This document shows positions 43,203-50,808 of a DNA stretch of 64,000 bases, one piece after another. Position 1 is the first letter of the stretch, and every line of letters begins with the position of its first letter. The notes under the pieces are model-generated. The model was not told where the DNA came from, searched no databases, and was given only the letters and a program-made list of their open reading frames with translations. This DNA is from Novosphingobium lentum NBRC 107847 (lineage in GTDB: Bacteria > Pseudomonadota > Alphaproteobacteria > Sphingomonadales > Sphingomonadaceae). A program made the position numbers and the translations under genes. The DNA is taken from contig NZ_BCTW01000003.1 in NCBI RefSeq assembly GCF_001590965.1, forward strand, positions 124,001 to 188,000, written 5' to 3'.

Positions 43203-43985
43203 ATGCCGCAATTTACGATTCCCCAGCTGTTCGATCTGTCGGGCAAAGTCGCCATCGTCACCGGCGCGGCGCAGGGCATTGGCCAGGCCATCGCGCTGCG
43301 GCTTGCCGAAGCGGGCGCGGCGGTGGTGATTGCCGGGCACAACGCATCGGGTCTGGGCGGGACCGCCGGGCAAATCGCCTCTGCCGGGGGACGGTGTGTT
43401 ACGATCGGCGCCGACGTGTGCATCGATACCGATCTCGATGCGATCGTGGCCGAGGCGGTATCCGCGTTCGGCGGGGTCGACATCCTCGTCAATGCGGTCG
43501 GCGGGATGCATCCGTTCACCCCGGCGCTCGAACTGTCGGAGGAGGTGTTCGACGCCACCATGGCGCGCAATCTGCGCAGCAATTTCGCGCTGTCGAAACG
43601 CGCGGCGAAGCAGATGGTCGCGGCCGGCAAGGGCGGACGGATCATCAACATCGCGTCGATCGCCGGGTTGCGGCCCGATCCGATGCTGGCGGGCTACAAC
43701 GCGTCGAAAGCGGCGGTGATCTCGCTGACGCAATCGCTGTCGAACGAGTTTGCGCCGCTCGGCATTCTGGTCAACGCGATCGCGCCGGGGCCGATCAACA
43801 CACCCAACATCGCGCCGATCCTCGCCGCGCCGGACATCGCGCAGCTGATCGCCTCGCGCACGCCGGTCGGCCATCCGGGCGAGCCCGAGGATGTAGCCAA
43901 CGCCGCGCTGTTCCTTGCCAGCCGCGCCTCGTCGCACATGACTGGTGCGGTGATGGTGGTCGATGGCGGCATGACGCGCACCTGA
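43203..43985 (+). CDS. Short-chain dehydrogenase/reductase
   Basis: A 260-residue SDR of the FabG-like group. The cofactor loop is TGAAQGIG, strand 4 has NAVG, the catalytic Ser is in NIASIA and the Tyr/Lys pair is YNASK. It ends MTGAVMVVDGGMT. It is followed by the second sulfotransferase gene after 10 bases and is likely co-transcribed with it. With the SDR at 42402 it gives two SDRs beside this module, compared with an SDR and an epimerase-like protein beside copy 1. Confidence 0.93.
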   Translation: MPQFTIPQLFDLSGKVAIVTGAAQGIGQAIALRLAEAGAAVVIAGHNASGLGGTAGQIASAGGRCVTIGADVCIDTDLDAIVAEAVSAFGGVDILVNAVGGMHPFTPALELSEEVFDATMARNLRSNFALSKRAAKQMVAAGKGGRIINIASIAGLRPDPMLAGYNASKAAVISLTQSLSNEFAPLGILVNAIAPGPINTPNIAPILAAPDIAQLIASRTPVGHPGEPEDVANAALFLASRASSHMTGAVMVVDGGMTRT

Positions 43986-43995
43986 GGGCCGCCAG

Positions 43996-45261
43996 ATGAG
44001 CGACGATATCCGCATCGACGATCTTGCCGCCCCGGTCCTCAGCGAGATCGAACGCGCAACGGTCGCTTCCGCCCCGCCAATGGATCTGACGCCCGATCTG
44101 GTGCTGGGCGCGGCGATGGCCGAGACCGGCCTGTCAAACTTCGGCGCGGACGATTTCCGCGAACGGCTGGGGGTGTGGCTGCAGGCGCTCGATGAGGATC
44201 GCGGGCAGAACGACTTCGGTCGCGCCAGTTCGGTGCAGTCGCTGATCCGCTTCGCCGCCAACCGCCTGAAGATCGAGGATGTGCTGGCGCGCGAGCCGCA
44301 GATCCTCGACACGCCGATCGACCGCCCGATCATCATCGCGGGCTTGCCGCGATCGGGCACGACGCATCTGGTCAACACCATCGCGCGCCACCCCGGCCTG
44401 CGCTCGATGGAGCTGTGGGAAACCAACGAGCCGGTCCCGCGCGATGATGAGCGCAACTGGGCGTCGGACGACAGCAACCCGCGCTTTGTCCGTTCCAACG
44501 ACGTGTGGCACGTGATGAACAACGTGCTGCAGCACTGGTCGGCGATGCACGAATGGGCGCCGGGCCATGTGCATGAGGAGTGCGAATTGCAGAGCTTCGA
44601 TTTTTCCTCGTACATGCTCGACTGGTTCGCGCGCGTGCCGCGCTGGCAGCAGTATTATTGCGATCACGACCAGACGCCGCACTACCTTTACGCCAGGAAG
44701 GTCGTGCAGATCATGACCTGGTACAAAGGGCCCAACCGCTGGGTGATGAAGAGCCCGCCCAACATGGAAAATCTGCCCGCGGTGTTCGCCGCCTATCCCG
44801 ATGCGACCGTGGCGATCACCCACCGCGATCCGGTGGCGGTGCTGCAATCGGCGATCACGATGATGGCGTATCTCGACCGGCTGCGGCGCAAGGACGCCGA
44901 TCTGCCGGGGCTGGCGCAATACTGGATCAACCGCATCGAACGGCTGCTGCGCAAGTGCATCGCTGATCGCGCCAGGATCCCGCAGGACAAGGTGATCGAC
45001 GTGATGTTCCACGAGTTTCTCGCCGACCAGCGCGGCACCGTGGATGCGATCTGCGCGCGCGCAGACCTGCCGGTGGATGCGGCTGCCAGCGCAGCGATCG
45101 GCGGTTTTCTTGATGATAACCGCAGGCACAGGCACGGCCGCGTCGCCTATGATCTGGCGGGCCAGTTCGGCGTCGATATCGCCGCGCTGCGCCGGCGCTT
45201 CCAGTTCTATTATGATCGCTTTCCCGTGCAGCAGGAACGCGTCTCCGGAGAAGCCGCATGA
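43996..45261 (+). CDS. Sulfotransferase family protein (copy 2)
   Basis: A 421-residue PAPS-dependent sulfotransferase-fold protein. The 5'-phosphosulfate loop is GLPRSGTTHLV near residues 114-124, and the 3'-phosphate segment is ITHRDPVAVLQSAIT. The N-terminal block TGLSNFGADDFRE is shared with copy 1 (26643). The last bases overlap the start of the DUF1214-type gene (ATGA). Copy 1 and copy 2 are clearly paralogous but have diverged in the core. The acceptor molecule is unknown. Confidence 0.9.
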   Translation: MSDDIRIDDLAAPVLSEIERATVASAPPMDLTPDLVLGAAMAETGLSNFGADDFRERLGVWLQALDEDRGQNDFGRASSVQSLIRFAANRLKIEDVLAREPQILDTPIDRPIIIAGLPRSGTTHLVNTIARHPGLRSMELWETNEPVPRDDERNWASDDSNPRFVRSNDVWHVMNNVLQHWSAMHEWAPGHVHEECELQSFDFSSYMLDWFARVPRWQQYYCDHDQTPHYLYARKVVQIMTWYKGPNRWVMKSPPNMENLPAVFAAYPDATVAITHRDPVAVLQSAITMMAYLDRLRRKDADLPGLAQYWINRIERLLRKCIADRARIPQDKVIDVMFHEFLADQRGTVDAICARADLPVDAAASAAIGGFLDDNRRHRHGRVAYDLAGQFGVDIAALRRRFQFYYDRFPVQQERVSGEAA

Positions 45262-46487
45262 CCGAAAAGGCCGCACAACGCCTGCTCTCGGGCCGCGCCT
45301 GGGACGATTGGTGCGAGACCCTGCGCCAGACCGGGCACATGATCGAACAGTTCGGCGACGGCGTCACCGATCTCGATCGCACCGAATGGTATCGCTTCCT
45401 CAGCCGCTACGTGCGCATGGGGTTCGAGCACTATGTCGAATGCAGCGAGCCGACGCGGCCGCGCTTCCACGCAATGACCTGGCGGCAGTCGATCAACTTC
45501 ACCTCGCCGCTGCAGGACCATTTCTTTGCCGATTTCGAGCATGGCGGCGCGGACTACGTGATCACGGGCAACAAAGGCACGATGCCCTATTTCGTGATCG
45601 CCAGCCTCGCCTTCGATGGCCCCGCCGACTTTGCCGAACAGGACTGGGCGCCGCAGGGCGTGGAAGGGCTGAAGCTGTTCAACACCGCGCTGCTCAAGAC
45701 GCAGGGCGCGATCGAGAGCGGGTCGATCAGCTTCGATGCCGAGGGCAATTTCCGCGTGGTGGTCAGCAACGCAAAACCCGCCGACGGATCGGACTGGCTG
45801 CGCACCACGCCCGACACGACGATGCTGCTGTGCCGCGCGGTCTATGAACACCGCGAGGGCGTGACGCCCGCGACGATGACCATCGCGCGGGCCGACAACG
45901 CGCCGCACATGCCGATCGATGCCGCGTTCCTCTCGGGCGCGCTGGCCAAGGCGGGGCAGATGACGCGCGCCTATGCCGAACTGGCGCGCAGCTGGTGGCA
46001 GGACAACTTGTCGGGCCGGCCGAACACCGTGCGGTTCGACGAGGCGCTGTATATGTCCAACGGCGGCGTGCAGGATGATCGCTTCCACGGCTTCGGCGCG
46101 TGGGAGTGCGGCGCCGACGAGGCGCTGGTGGTGCGGTTCACCCCGATCGACTGCGATTTCTGGACCTTCCAGCTGTGCAACATCTGGCAAGAGAACTTCG
46201 ACAATTACGAGGAAGGGCAGGGTTACGTCTTCAAGGACGGCGCCCGGATCGAGGCCGATGGCACGGTGACGATGGTCATCGCGCACACCGATCCCGGCCT
46301 CGACGGCGGCACATGGATCGACCCCTACGGCCACACCCACGGCGGCTGGAGCTTCCGCCTGATCAAGACGCGCGGCAAACTGCCGCCACCGGTTTACAGC
46401 TGGAAACTGCAGCTGGCGCAGCTGCAGGCGGGTGGGTTGGGCGTGCTCGATGGGCTGGAGCCGCTGATCAGCGGCGGGGTGATCTGA
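45258..46487 (+). CDS. DUF1214-type protein (copy 2)
   Basis: A 409-residue protein. The beta-rich middle contains DYVITGNKGTMPYFV, and the C-terminal half contains ADEALVVRFTPIDCDFW, TFQLCNIW and MVIAHTDPGLDGGTW, corresponding in order to segments of copy 1 (27923). The length is identical to copy 1. It is translationally coupled to the sulfotransferase (ATGA). It is the last gene of the catabolic region on this side; the HxlR gene begins a different type of content. The function of DUF1214 proteins is not known. Confidence 0.77.
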   Translation: MTEKAAQRLLSGRAWDDWCETLRQTGHMIEQFGDGVTDLDRTEWYRFLSRYVRMGFEHYVECSEPTRPRFHAMTWRQSINFTSPLQDHFFADFEHGGADYVITGNKGTMPYFVIASLAFDGPADFAEQDWAPQGVEGLKLFNTALLKTQGAIESGSISFDAEGNFRVVVSNAKPADGSDWLRTTPDTTMLLCRAVYEHREGVTPATMTIARADNAPHMPIDAAFLSGALAKAGQMTRAYAELARSWWQDNLSGRPNTVRFDEALYMSNGGVQDDRFHGFGAWECGADEALVVRFTPIDCDFWTFQLCNIWQENFDNYEEGQGYVFKDGARIEADGTVTMVIAHTDPGLDGGTWIDPYGHTHGGWSFRLIKTRGKLPPPVYSWKLQLAQLQAGGLGVLDGLEPLISGGVI

Positions 46488-46523
46488 AGCGGTTCCGCTT
46501 GCCGTCCGATACGTGCAACCGGG

Positions 46524-46928
46524 CTAGGCGACGGCCTGATCCGCCTCGTCATCGAACATCTCGCGCGATTTCTCGATCTCGGCGCGGTGCTGTCGGGCCC
46601 AGTCTGCCAGCGCATCGATCGGCTGCAATAGCGATCGGCCACGCGGAGTCAGCGCATATTCGACCTTGGGCGGGATGGTCGGGAACTGCGTTCTGGTGGC
46701 CAGGCCATCGCGCACCAGGCCGCGCAGTGTCAGCGACAGCATGCGTTGCGAAATTCCGCCGACCAGCCGCTTCAGGTCGTTGAAGCGCTGCTGCTCCGCG
46801 CCCAGCGCGCCCACGACCAGGATCGTCCACTTGTCGCCGATACGCACCAGGATTTCGCTCAGCGCCCGGCAATCTTCCGAACCGTGCGCAGGTAGCGACG
46901 CAGTATCAGGGGTGATCGTCGGTATCAT
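46524..46928 (-). CDS. HxlR-family transcriptional regulator
   Basis: A 134-residue winged-helix regulator. The core has IGDKWTILVVGAL, RFNDLKRLVGGISQRMLSLTLRGL and TIPPKVEYALTPRGRSL, all typical of HxlR. The usual sensing Cys near the N-terminus may be the Cys in SEDCRALSE. It is divergent from an azoreductase gene, the classic arrangement of YodB/QorR-like regulators that sense quinones or other electrophiles. Confidence 0.95.
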   Translation of the reverse strand: MIPTITPDTASLPAHGSEDCRALSEILVRIGDKWTILVVGALGAEQQRFNDLKRLVGGISQRMLSLTLRGLVRDGLATRTQFPTIPPKVEYALTPRGRSLLQPIDALADWARQHRAEIEKSREMFDDEADQAVA

Positions 46929-46965
46929 CGATGTGCCTTCTTGCGTGGCAGGGGGTGAGCCCCCT

Positions 46966-46990
46966 AGTTACGACTCTATTCCAAGTTACG
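46966..46990. promoter_or_regulatory. Direct repeat AGTTACG in the HxlR-azoreductase gap
   Basis: AGTTACG occurs at 46966-46972 and 46984-46990, 18 bases apart, between the divergent HxlR and azoreductase starts. This is a plausible binding site for the HxlR dimer. Confidence 0.4.
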
Positions 46991-47012
46991 CTTATATACC
47001 ATGGAGAATCAG

Positions 47013-47630
47013 ATGGCCAATATCCTGTTGCTGACCTCAAGCCCGCGCAATGACCAGTCGCTGTCGACCAAAGTGGCGAAGTCGATCGTTCATGCGATCG
47101 AGGCCGCCGAGCCCGGCACGACCACCGTGGTCCGCGATCTGGGCGCCAACCCGCCGCCGCATATCGGCGCGGACTATGTCGAAGGGCGCATGCTCGCTGC
47201 CACCGAGCGGACCCCCGGGCAGCAGCAGGTTGTCGGTCTGGCGGAAGACCTGATCGCCGAGCTGATGGCGTGCGACACGTTGGTGATCGCGTCGGCGATG
47301 GTCAATTTCGGCATCCCGTCGGGCCTGAAAAGCTGGCTCGATCACGTGCTGATGGCGGGCAAGACGTTTGCCTACGTCGATGGTGCGCCGAAGGGGTTAG
47401 TCACCGGCAGGGTCGCCTATGTGGTCCAGGCGCGCGGCGGCGTCTATACGGAAGGGCCGATGAAGGCTCTCGATTTCCAGGAGCCCTATCTGCGCGCGAC
47501 GCTCGGCTTCATGGGCATCACCGACGTGCGCATCGTCAACGTCGAGGGCATCGCGTTTGGCCCCGAAGCGACCGAAAAGGCCGTGGCTGCGGCGGTCGAT
47601 CGCATCCCAGGATTGCTCAAGGCCGCCTGA
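47013..47630 (+). CDS. azoR: FMN-dependent NADH:quinone/azo reductase
   Basis: A 205-residue flavodoxin-like reductase. It begins ILLLTSSPRNDQSLST, the FMN phosphate loop, and has NFGIPSGLKSWLDHVL and RGGVYTEGP, the AzoR signatures. It reduces quinones and azo compounds by two-electron transfer. Of two close ATGs, the one at 47013 has GGAG at proper spacing (the other start is at 47001). It is divergent from and probably controlled by the HxlR gene. Confidence 0.92.
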   Translation: MANILLLTSSPRNDQSLSTKVAKSIVHAIEAAEPGTTTVVRDLGANPPPHIGADYVEGRMLAATERTPGQQQVVGLAEDLIAELMACDTLVIASAMVNFGIPSGLKSWLDHVLMAGKTFAYVDGAPKGLVTGRVAYVVQARGGVYTEGPMKALDFQEPYLRATLGFMGITDVRIVNVEGIAFGPEATEKAVAAAVDRIPGLLKAA

Positions 47631-47654
47631 ATCAGCGCGCGGCGAAGTTTTGGC

Positions 47655-47695
47655 AGGGGCAGCGCGGCATCGACCGGCGCTGCCCCTATCAATTT
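47655..47695 (+). terminator. Hairpin after azoR
   Basis: A perfect 11-base inverted repeat, AGGGGCAGCGC / GCGCTGCCCCT (47655-47665, 47677-47687), follows 24 bases after the azoR stop. The following ATCAATTT is only a weak U-tract, so termination may be partial. Confidence 0.55.
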
Positions 47696-47799
47696 CCGTC
47701 GCCCGGTTCGATCGGGAAAGCAGCTATGCCCGCCGTCGCAACAGTGGGGTGCTTCGCCGCCCCGGCATGACGCAGGTGGCGCGCTCGCGCTCGAATTCC

Positions 47800-47934
47800 T
47801 CAATTCTTCTTGAAGTTCTCCAGCCCGGCGACGACGCCGGTCTTCTGCGTCGGGTTGGACGCATTCTGCTTCTTGGGCTGTTCGGCCTTGGGCTTGCGCA
47901 GTTCCTTGCTCGACTTCTTCTGGCTCTTGGCCAT
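47800..47934 (-). CDS. Small basic Lys-rich protein
   Basis: A 44-residue, very basic protein starting MAKSQKKSSKELRKPKAEQPKK, found as a conserved small protein in alpha-proteobacteria (recalled). It has no membrane segment and is likely a small nucleic-acid- or ribosome-associated protein, which is inference. The ATG at 47934 has GGAGA at good spacing. Confidence 0.72.
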   Translation of the reverse strand: MAKSQKKSSKELRKPKAEQPKKQNASNPTQKTGVVAGLENFKKN

Positions 47935-48158
47935 GATGCTTCTCCGGGCGGGCGCGAATGCCTGCTGGGGCGACCTTACGCCTGCGGTGCCGGAAACCCT
48001 AATCGGCTTCGGGTTCGCATGGGCGCGAGGCAATGCGAGGCGACCCCGCCGTATGCGCCGGGTCGGCGCTGGCACCACCTTGTGCGTCGAACTAAGGGTG
48101 ATCGGTCGGCGGGCTTGGCCAACCGGGCCGAACCACACGGATCGCAAGGGTATTCACG

Positions 48159-48710
48159 ATGGCAGGCATATTTTCCACGCGCAGATGCGCCCGCTATGGA
48201 CTGGCGGGCCTAGGCTTGGCCGTCACGGCGATGGCGTTCGCAACCTTGCCAGCCACGCCCGCGCGAGCCGGCACGACGGGCGGGGTGACCGCGACATTCG
48301 ATCCCATCGCCTTCTTCACCGGGCCGACCGTGGGGGAAGGGCGCCTCAGGAAAATGTTCTCCAAAGCGCGGACCACGCACGTCGAAGGGCACGGTGTGCT
48401 TCGGGCCGACGGCGTGCTGGTGCTCGATCAACGGGTGATGATCGCGGGCGGTAAGGAACGCATGCGCCAGTGGGAGTTGCACGCGTCCTCGCCCGGACAC
48501 TTTCGCGGCACGCTGACCGATGCGACCGGCCCGGTCACCGCCGATGTGGCGGGGGATCGGTTGCTGATCCGCTACACCATGTCCGGCGGTTTGAAAGTGC
48601 GCCAGTCGCTGACGCTGGCGCCGGGCGGCCAGTCGGCGCGCAACCTGATGAAAATCCGCAAGTTCGGAATGGTCGTGGCCACGCTTGACGAGGTGATCAG
48701 CAAGCGCTGA
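48159..48710 (+). CDS. DUF3833-like secreted protein
   Basis: A 183-residue protein with a signal peptide (cleavage near PARAGT, about residue 38) and a lipocalin-like beta domain that starts FDPIAFFTGPTVGEGRLR, the start of DUF3833 proteins. Further elements are VEGHGVLRADGVLVLDQRV and DVAGDRLLIRYTM. No function is known for the family; homologues are periplasmic or outer membrane. It is a single gene, with a plausible ATG at 48159. Confidence 0.8.
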   Translation: MAGIFSTRRCARYGLAGLGLAVTAMAFATLPATPARAGTTGGVTATFDPIAFFTGPTVGEGRLRKMFSKARTTHVEGHGVLRADGVLVLDQRVMIAGGKERMRQWELHASSPGHFRGTLTDATGPVTADVAGDRLLIRYTMSGGLKVRQSLTLAPGGQSARNLMKIRKFGMVVATLDEVISKR

Positions 48711-48813
48711 CCGGGCGGGGAGTGGAACAACTCGCCGCGTCGAACATTTGGCAGGAATACCATACCAACAATCCGCCCCCGGCGGTCCCGGCCAAGCCCG
48801 GGGGAGACCTGTC

Positions 48814-49263
48814 ATGAAAAAGATGCTTTTGATGTCACTGGCCGCGACCACCCTGCTGGGCGGTTGTGCCACCACCGGCTATGGCGATGGCTATGCCGAA
48901 GCTGGCGATTATGGCTATTACGATCGCGGATATTACAGCCAGAACGGCCGGTACGACTACAACAACCCGGACCCGCGCTACGGCGGCTATTATGCCGATC
49001 GCTATTACCGCAACGACAGCCGCTACCACGAACACACGATGTCGAATGACGATCGCGTTTATCGCGGGCGTGACGGGCGGTATTATTGCCGCCGTTCTGA
49101 CGGCACGACCGGCCTGATCGTTGGCGGGATCGCCGGTGGCGTGCTGGGCAACATCATCGCGGAAGGTGATTCGAAAACCTTCGGCACGGTGCTCGGCGCG
49201 ATTGCGGGCGGAGCAGCAGGTGCGGCCATCGATTCGAGCAATTCGCGCACCAGCTGCCGCTGA
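48814..49263 (+). CDS. Lipoprotein with glycine zipper (17 kDa surface antigen-like)
   Basis: A 149-residue lipoprotein. The lipobox is LLGGC with Cys18. A Tyr/Gly/Asp-rich middle (about residues 24-75) is followed by a glycine-zipper segment LIVGGIAGGVLGNII and AGGAAGAAI typical of the 17 kDa/2TM family. The ATG at 48814 follows GGGGGAGAC. It probably resides in the outer membrane. It is followed by a strong terminator. Confidence 0.9.
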   Translation: MKKMLLMSLAATTLLGGCATTGYGDGYAEAGDYGYYDRGYYSQNGRYDYNNPDPRYGGYYADRYYRNDSRYHEHTMSNDDRVYRGRDGRYYCRRSDGTTGLIVGGIAGGVLGNIIAEGDSKTFGTVLGAIAGGAAGAAIDSSNSRTSCR

Positions 49264-49284
49264 TCTGCACTGTCGATACGAAAA

Positions 49285-49319
49285 GGGCGGGACCAGCTGT
49301 TGCTGCTCCCGCCCTTTTT
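49285..49319. terminator. Intrinsic terminator
   Basis: The stem GGGCGGGA...TCCCGCCC with TTTTT (and AAAA on the other side) lies between two convergent genes, and could work in both directions. Confidence 0.85.
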
Positions 49320-49372
49320 CGTGTAGAAACCAGGCGGCGATCAACGCCGCGCCGGTATCAGGTCATGTCAGC

Positions 49373-49798
49373 TCAGTACCACTGGGCCACGCCCTTGTGC
49401 CCGGCGCAAGTGCCGGTGCGGGTCTTGGACGCCGAATAGGTGCCGTCGCCGCACTTGGCGGTGGCACCGTTCGGGCCGCGAGCCTGCGGGGCAGCAGCCG
49501 GAGCCTTGGGCGCGGCGGCGGCACGGCGCGGGCGCGGTGCGGCGGCCGGAGCAGCGGCGGGCTTGGCCGCAGCCATCGCTGGCTTGGGCACCGGCTTGGG
49601 CGCAGCCATGGCCGGCCTCGGAGCTGGCTTGGCAGCCGCCATCGGCTTGGGCGCCGCGGGCTTCGCCATTGGCTTCACGGCCGGCTTGGGTGCAGGCTTT
49701 GCCGCAGTGGTGGCAGCTGCGGTCGTTGCCGCGCCGGCGGGAAGCGCCAGGCCGAGCGACAGGCTCGCGGCAGTGGCAAGGATCAGGATGCGTTTCAC
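49373..49798 (-). CDS. Secreted protein with Ala/Pro/Lys-rich repeats and DUF3761-like C-terminus
   Basis: A 141-residue protein with a signal peptide ending near PAGAAT. Then comes a low-complexity AKPAPKP-type region (about residues 33-105), and a C-terminal domain with CGDGTYSASKTRTGTCAGHKGVAQW, which matches the DUF3761 pattern with two cysteines. It probably interacts with the cell wall or extracellular surface, which is inference. The ATG at 49798 is preceded by GGAGG. Confidence 0.82.
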   Translation of the reverse strand: MKRILILATAASLSLGLALPAGAATTAAATTAAKPAPKPAVKPMAKPAAPKPMAAAKPAPRPAMAAPKPVPKPAMAAAKPAAAPAAAPRPRRAAAAPKAPAAAPQARGPNGATAKCGDGTYSASKTRTGTCAGHKGVAQWY

Positions 49799-50027
49799 GT
49801 GGGTATCCTCCGGTCCAAATCAGACAGCCTGTCCTGCCATGCCCGGAATGTCCTGCGCGTTTCCTGCGGATTACCGATCGGCCATCCGTCACTGTTGACA
49901 GTTTTCCGTGCCGTCGCATTTGCCGAACGCAGCCCCTTGCCCGCCGGAACCGGCGCGTCTAGCCGCGCATTTGTCATTTCACCGGGCGGATCGTCGCTCG
50001 TCGCCTGATATATTGGAGTTCCGATCG

Positions 50028-50594
50028 ATGGCCGATTCCATTCCCGCCTGGCTCGGACGGGCACTGCCCAACGCCGGTGCGGGTCACGCCCGGCTGGCCG
50101 TCTGTGTGGTGGGCAGTGCGGAAACGTTGGGCGCGGGCGGCTTTGCGCTGACCAGTCCGGCGTTCGCGGACCGCGAGCCGCTCGACCCGATGTTCACGGC
50201 CGACGAGGAAGACGCCTGCGCGCCCCCGCTGGCGTGGACCGCGCCGCCCGCCGGAACCAGGGCGCTGGTGCTGGTGGTCGAGGATCCGGATGCGCTGGCT
50301 GCCGATCCGCTCGTGCACCTGCTCGGTTGGGGCATGGCGCCGCGGGCGGGTGTGCTGCTCGAGGGCGAAGATCCGCCCGAAGGGGGTCACAATTCCTCGG
50401 GCATCGAGGGCTGGCTTGCGCCCGATCCCTCCGTCGGTGACCCCGCGCATGACTATGTGTTCCAGCTGTTCGCGCTCGACGTGCCGTTCGAACTGGCGCC
50501 AGGCAGCGATCGCGAGGCGGTGATCGAGGAAATGGAGGATCACGTCATCGCCGTCGCCGTGCTGACCGCGACGTATCGGCGCGAAGAACAGTGA
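50028..50594 (+). CDS. YbhB/YbcL-type phosphatidylethanolamine-binding protein family
   Basis: A 188-residue protein of the Raf kinase inhibitor-like PEBP fold. It has the APPLAWTAPPAGTRALVLVVEDPDA segment (DPDA motif) and HNSSGIEGW, with the His/Pro-rich ligand pocket typical of YbhB. It lies alone on the plus strand. The ATG at 50028 follows TTGGAG. The biological role of bacterial members is unclear. Confidence 0.9.
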   Translation: MADSIPAWLGRALPNAGAGHARLAVCVVGSAETLGAGGFALTSPAFADREPLDPMFTADEEDACAPPLAWTAPPAGTRALVLVVEDPDALAADPLVHLLGWGMAPRAGVLLEGEDPPEGGHNSSGIEGWLAPDPSVGDPAHDYVFQLFALDVPFELAPGSDREAVIEEMEDHVIAVAVLTATYRREEQ

Positions 50595-50808
50595 CGCCTT
50601 ATACAAGATGACGTGAAATGGTGAACGGCATGGCCCGTCGCATGCCGCCATCGCAGGACAGTTCCCGAAAAATACACATAAAATAAGCGACGATGAACGG
50701 TTGTTCAGAAACACTGTGCGATGTTCGTTTCATCGTCCTGACAAACCAGCTTGTCCGTTTGGCGCGAAATTTGCGCAACTGAACGGACGTGCACCGCGTT
50801 TTGACTGC

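Noticed and set aside
1..46487. Estrogen (edc-type) or classical steroid kst/hsa cluster
   Set aside because: No extradiol ring-cleavage dioxygenase, HsaD-like hydrolase, KshA/KshB or KstR genes are visible. The KstD-like flavoprotein and ChsB1-like SDR alone are not enough.
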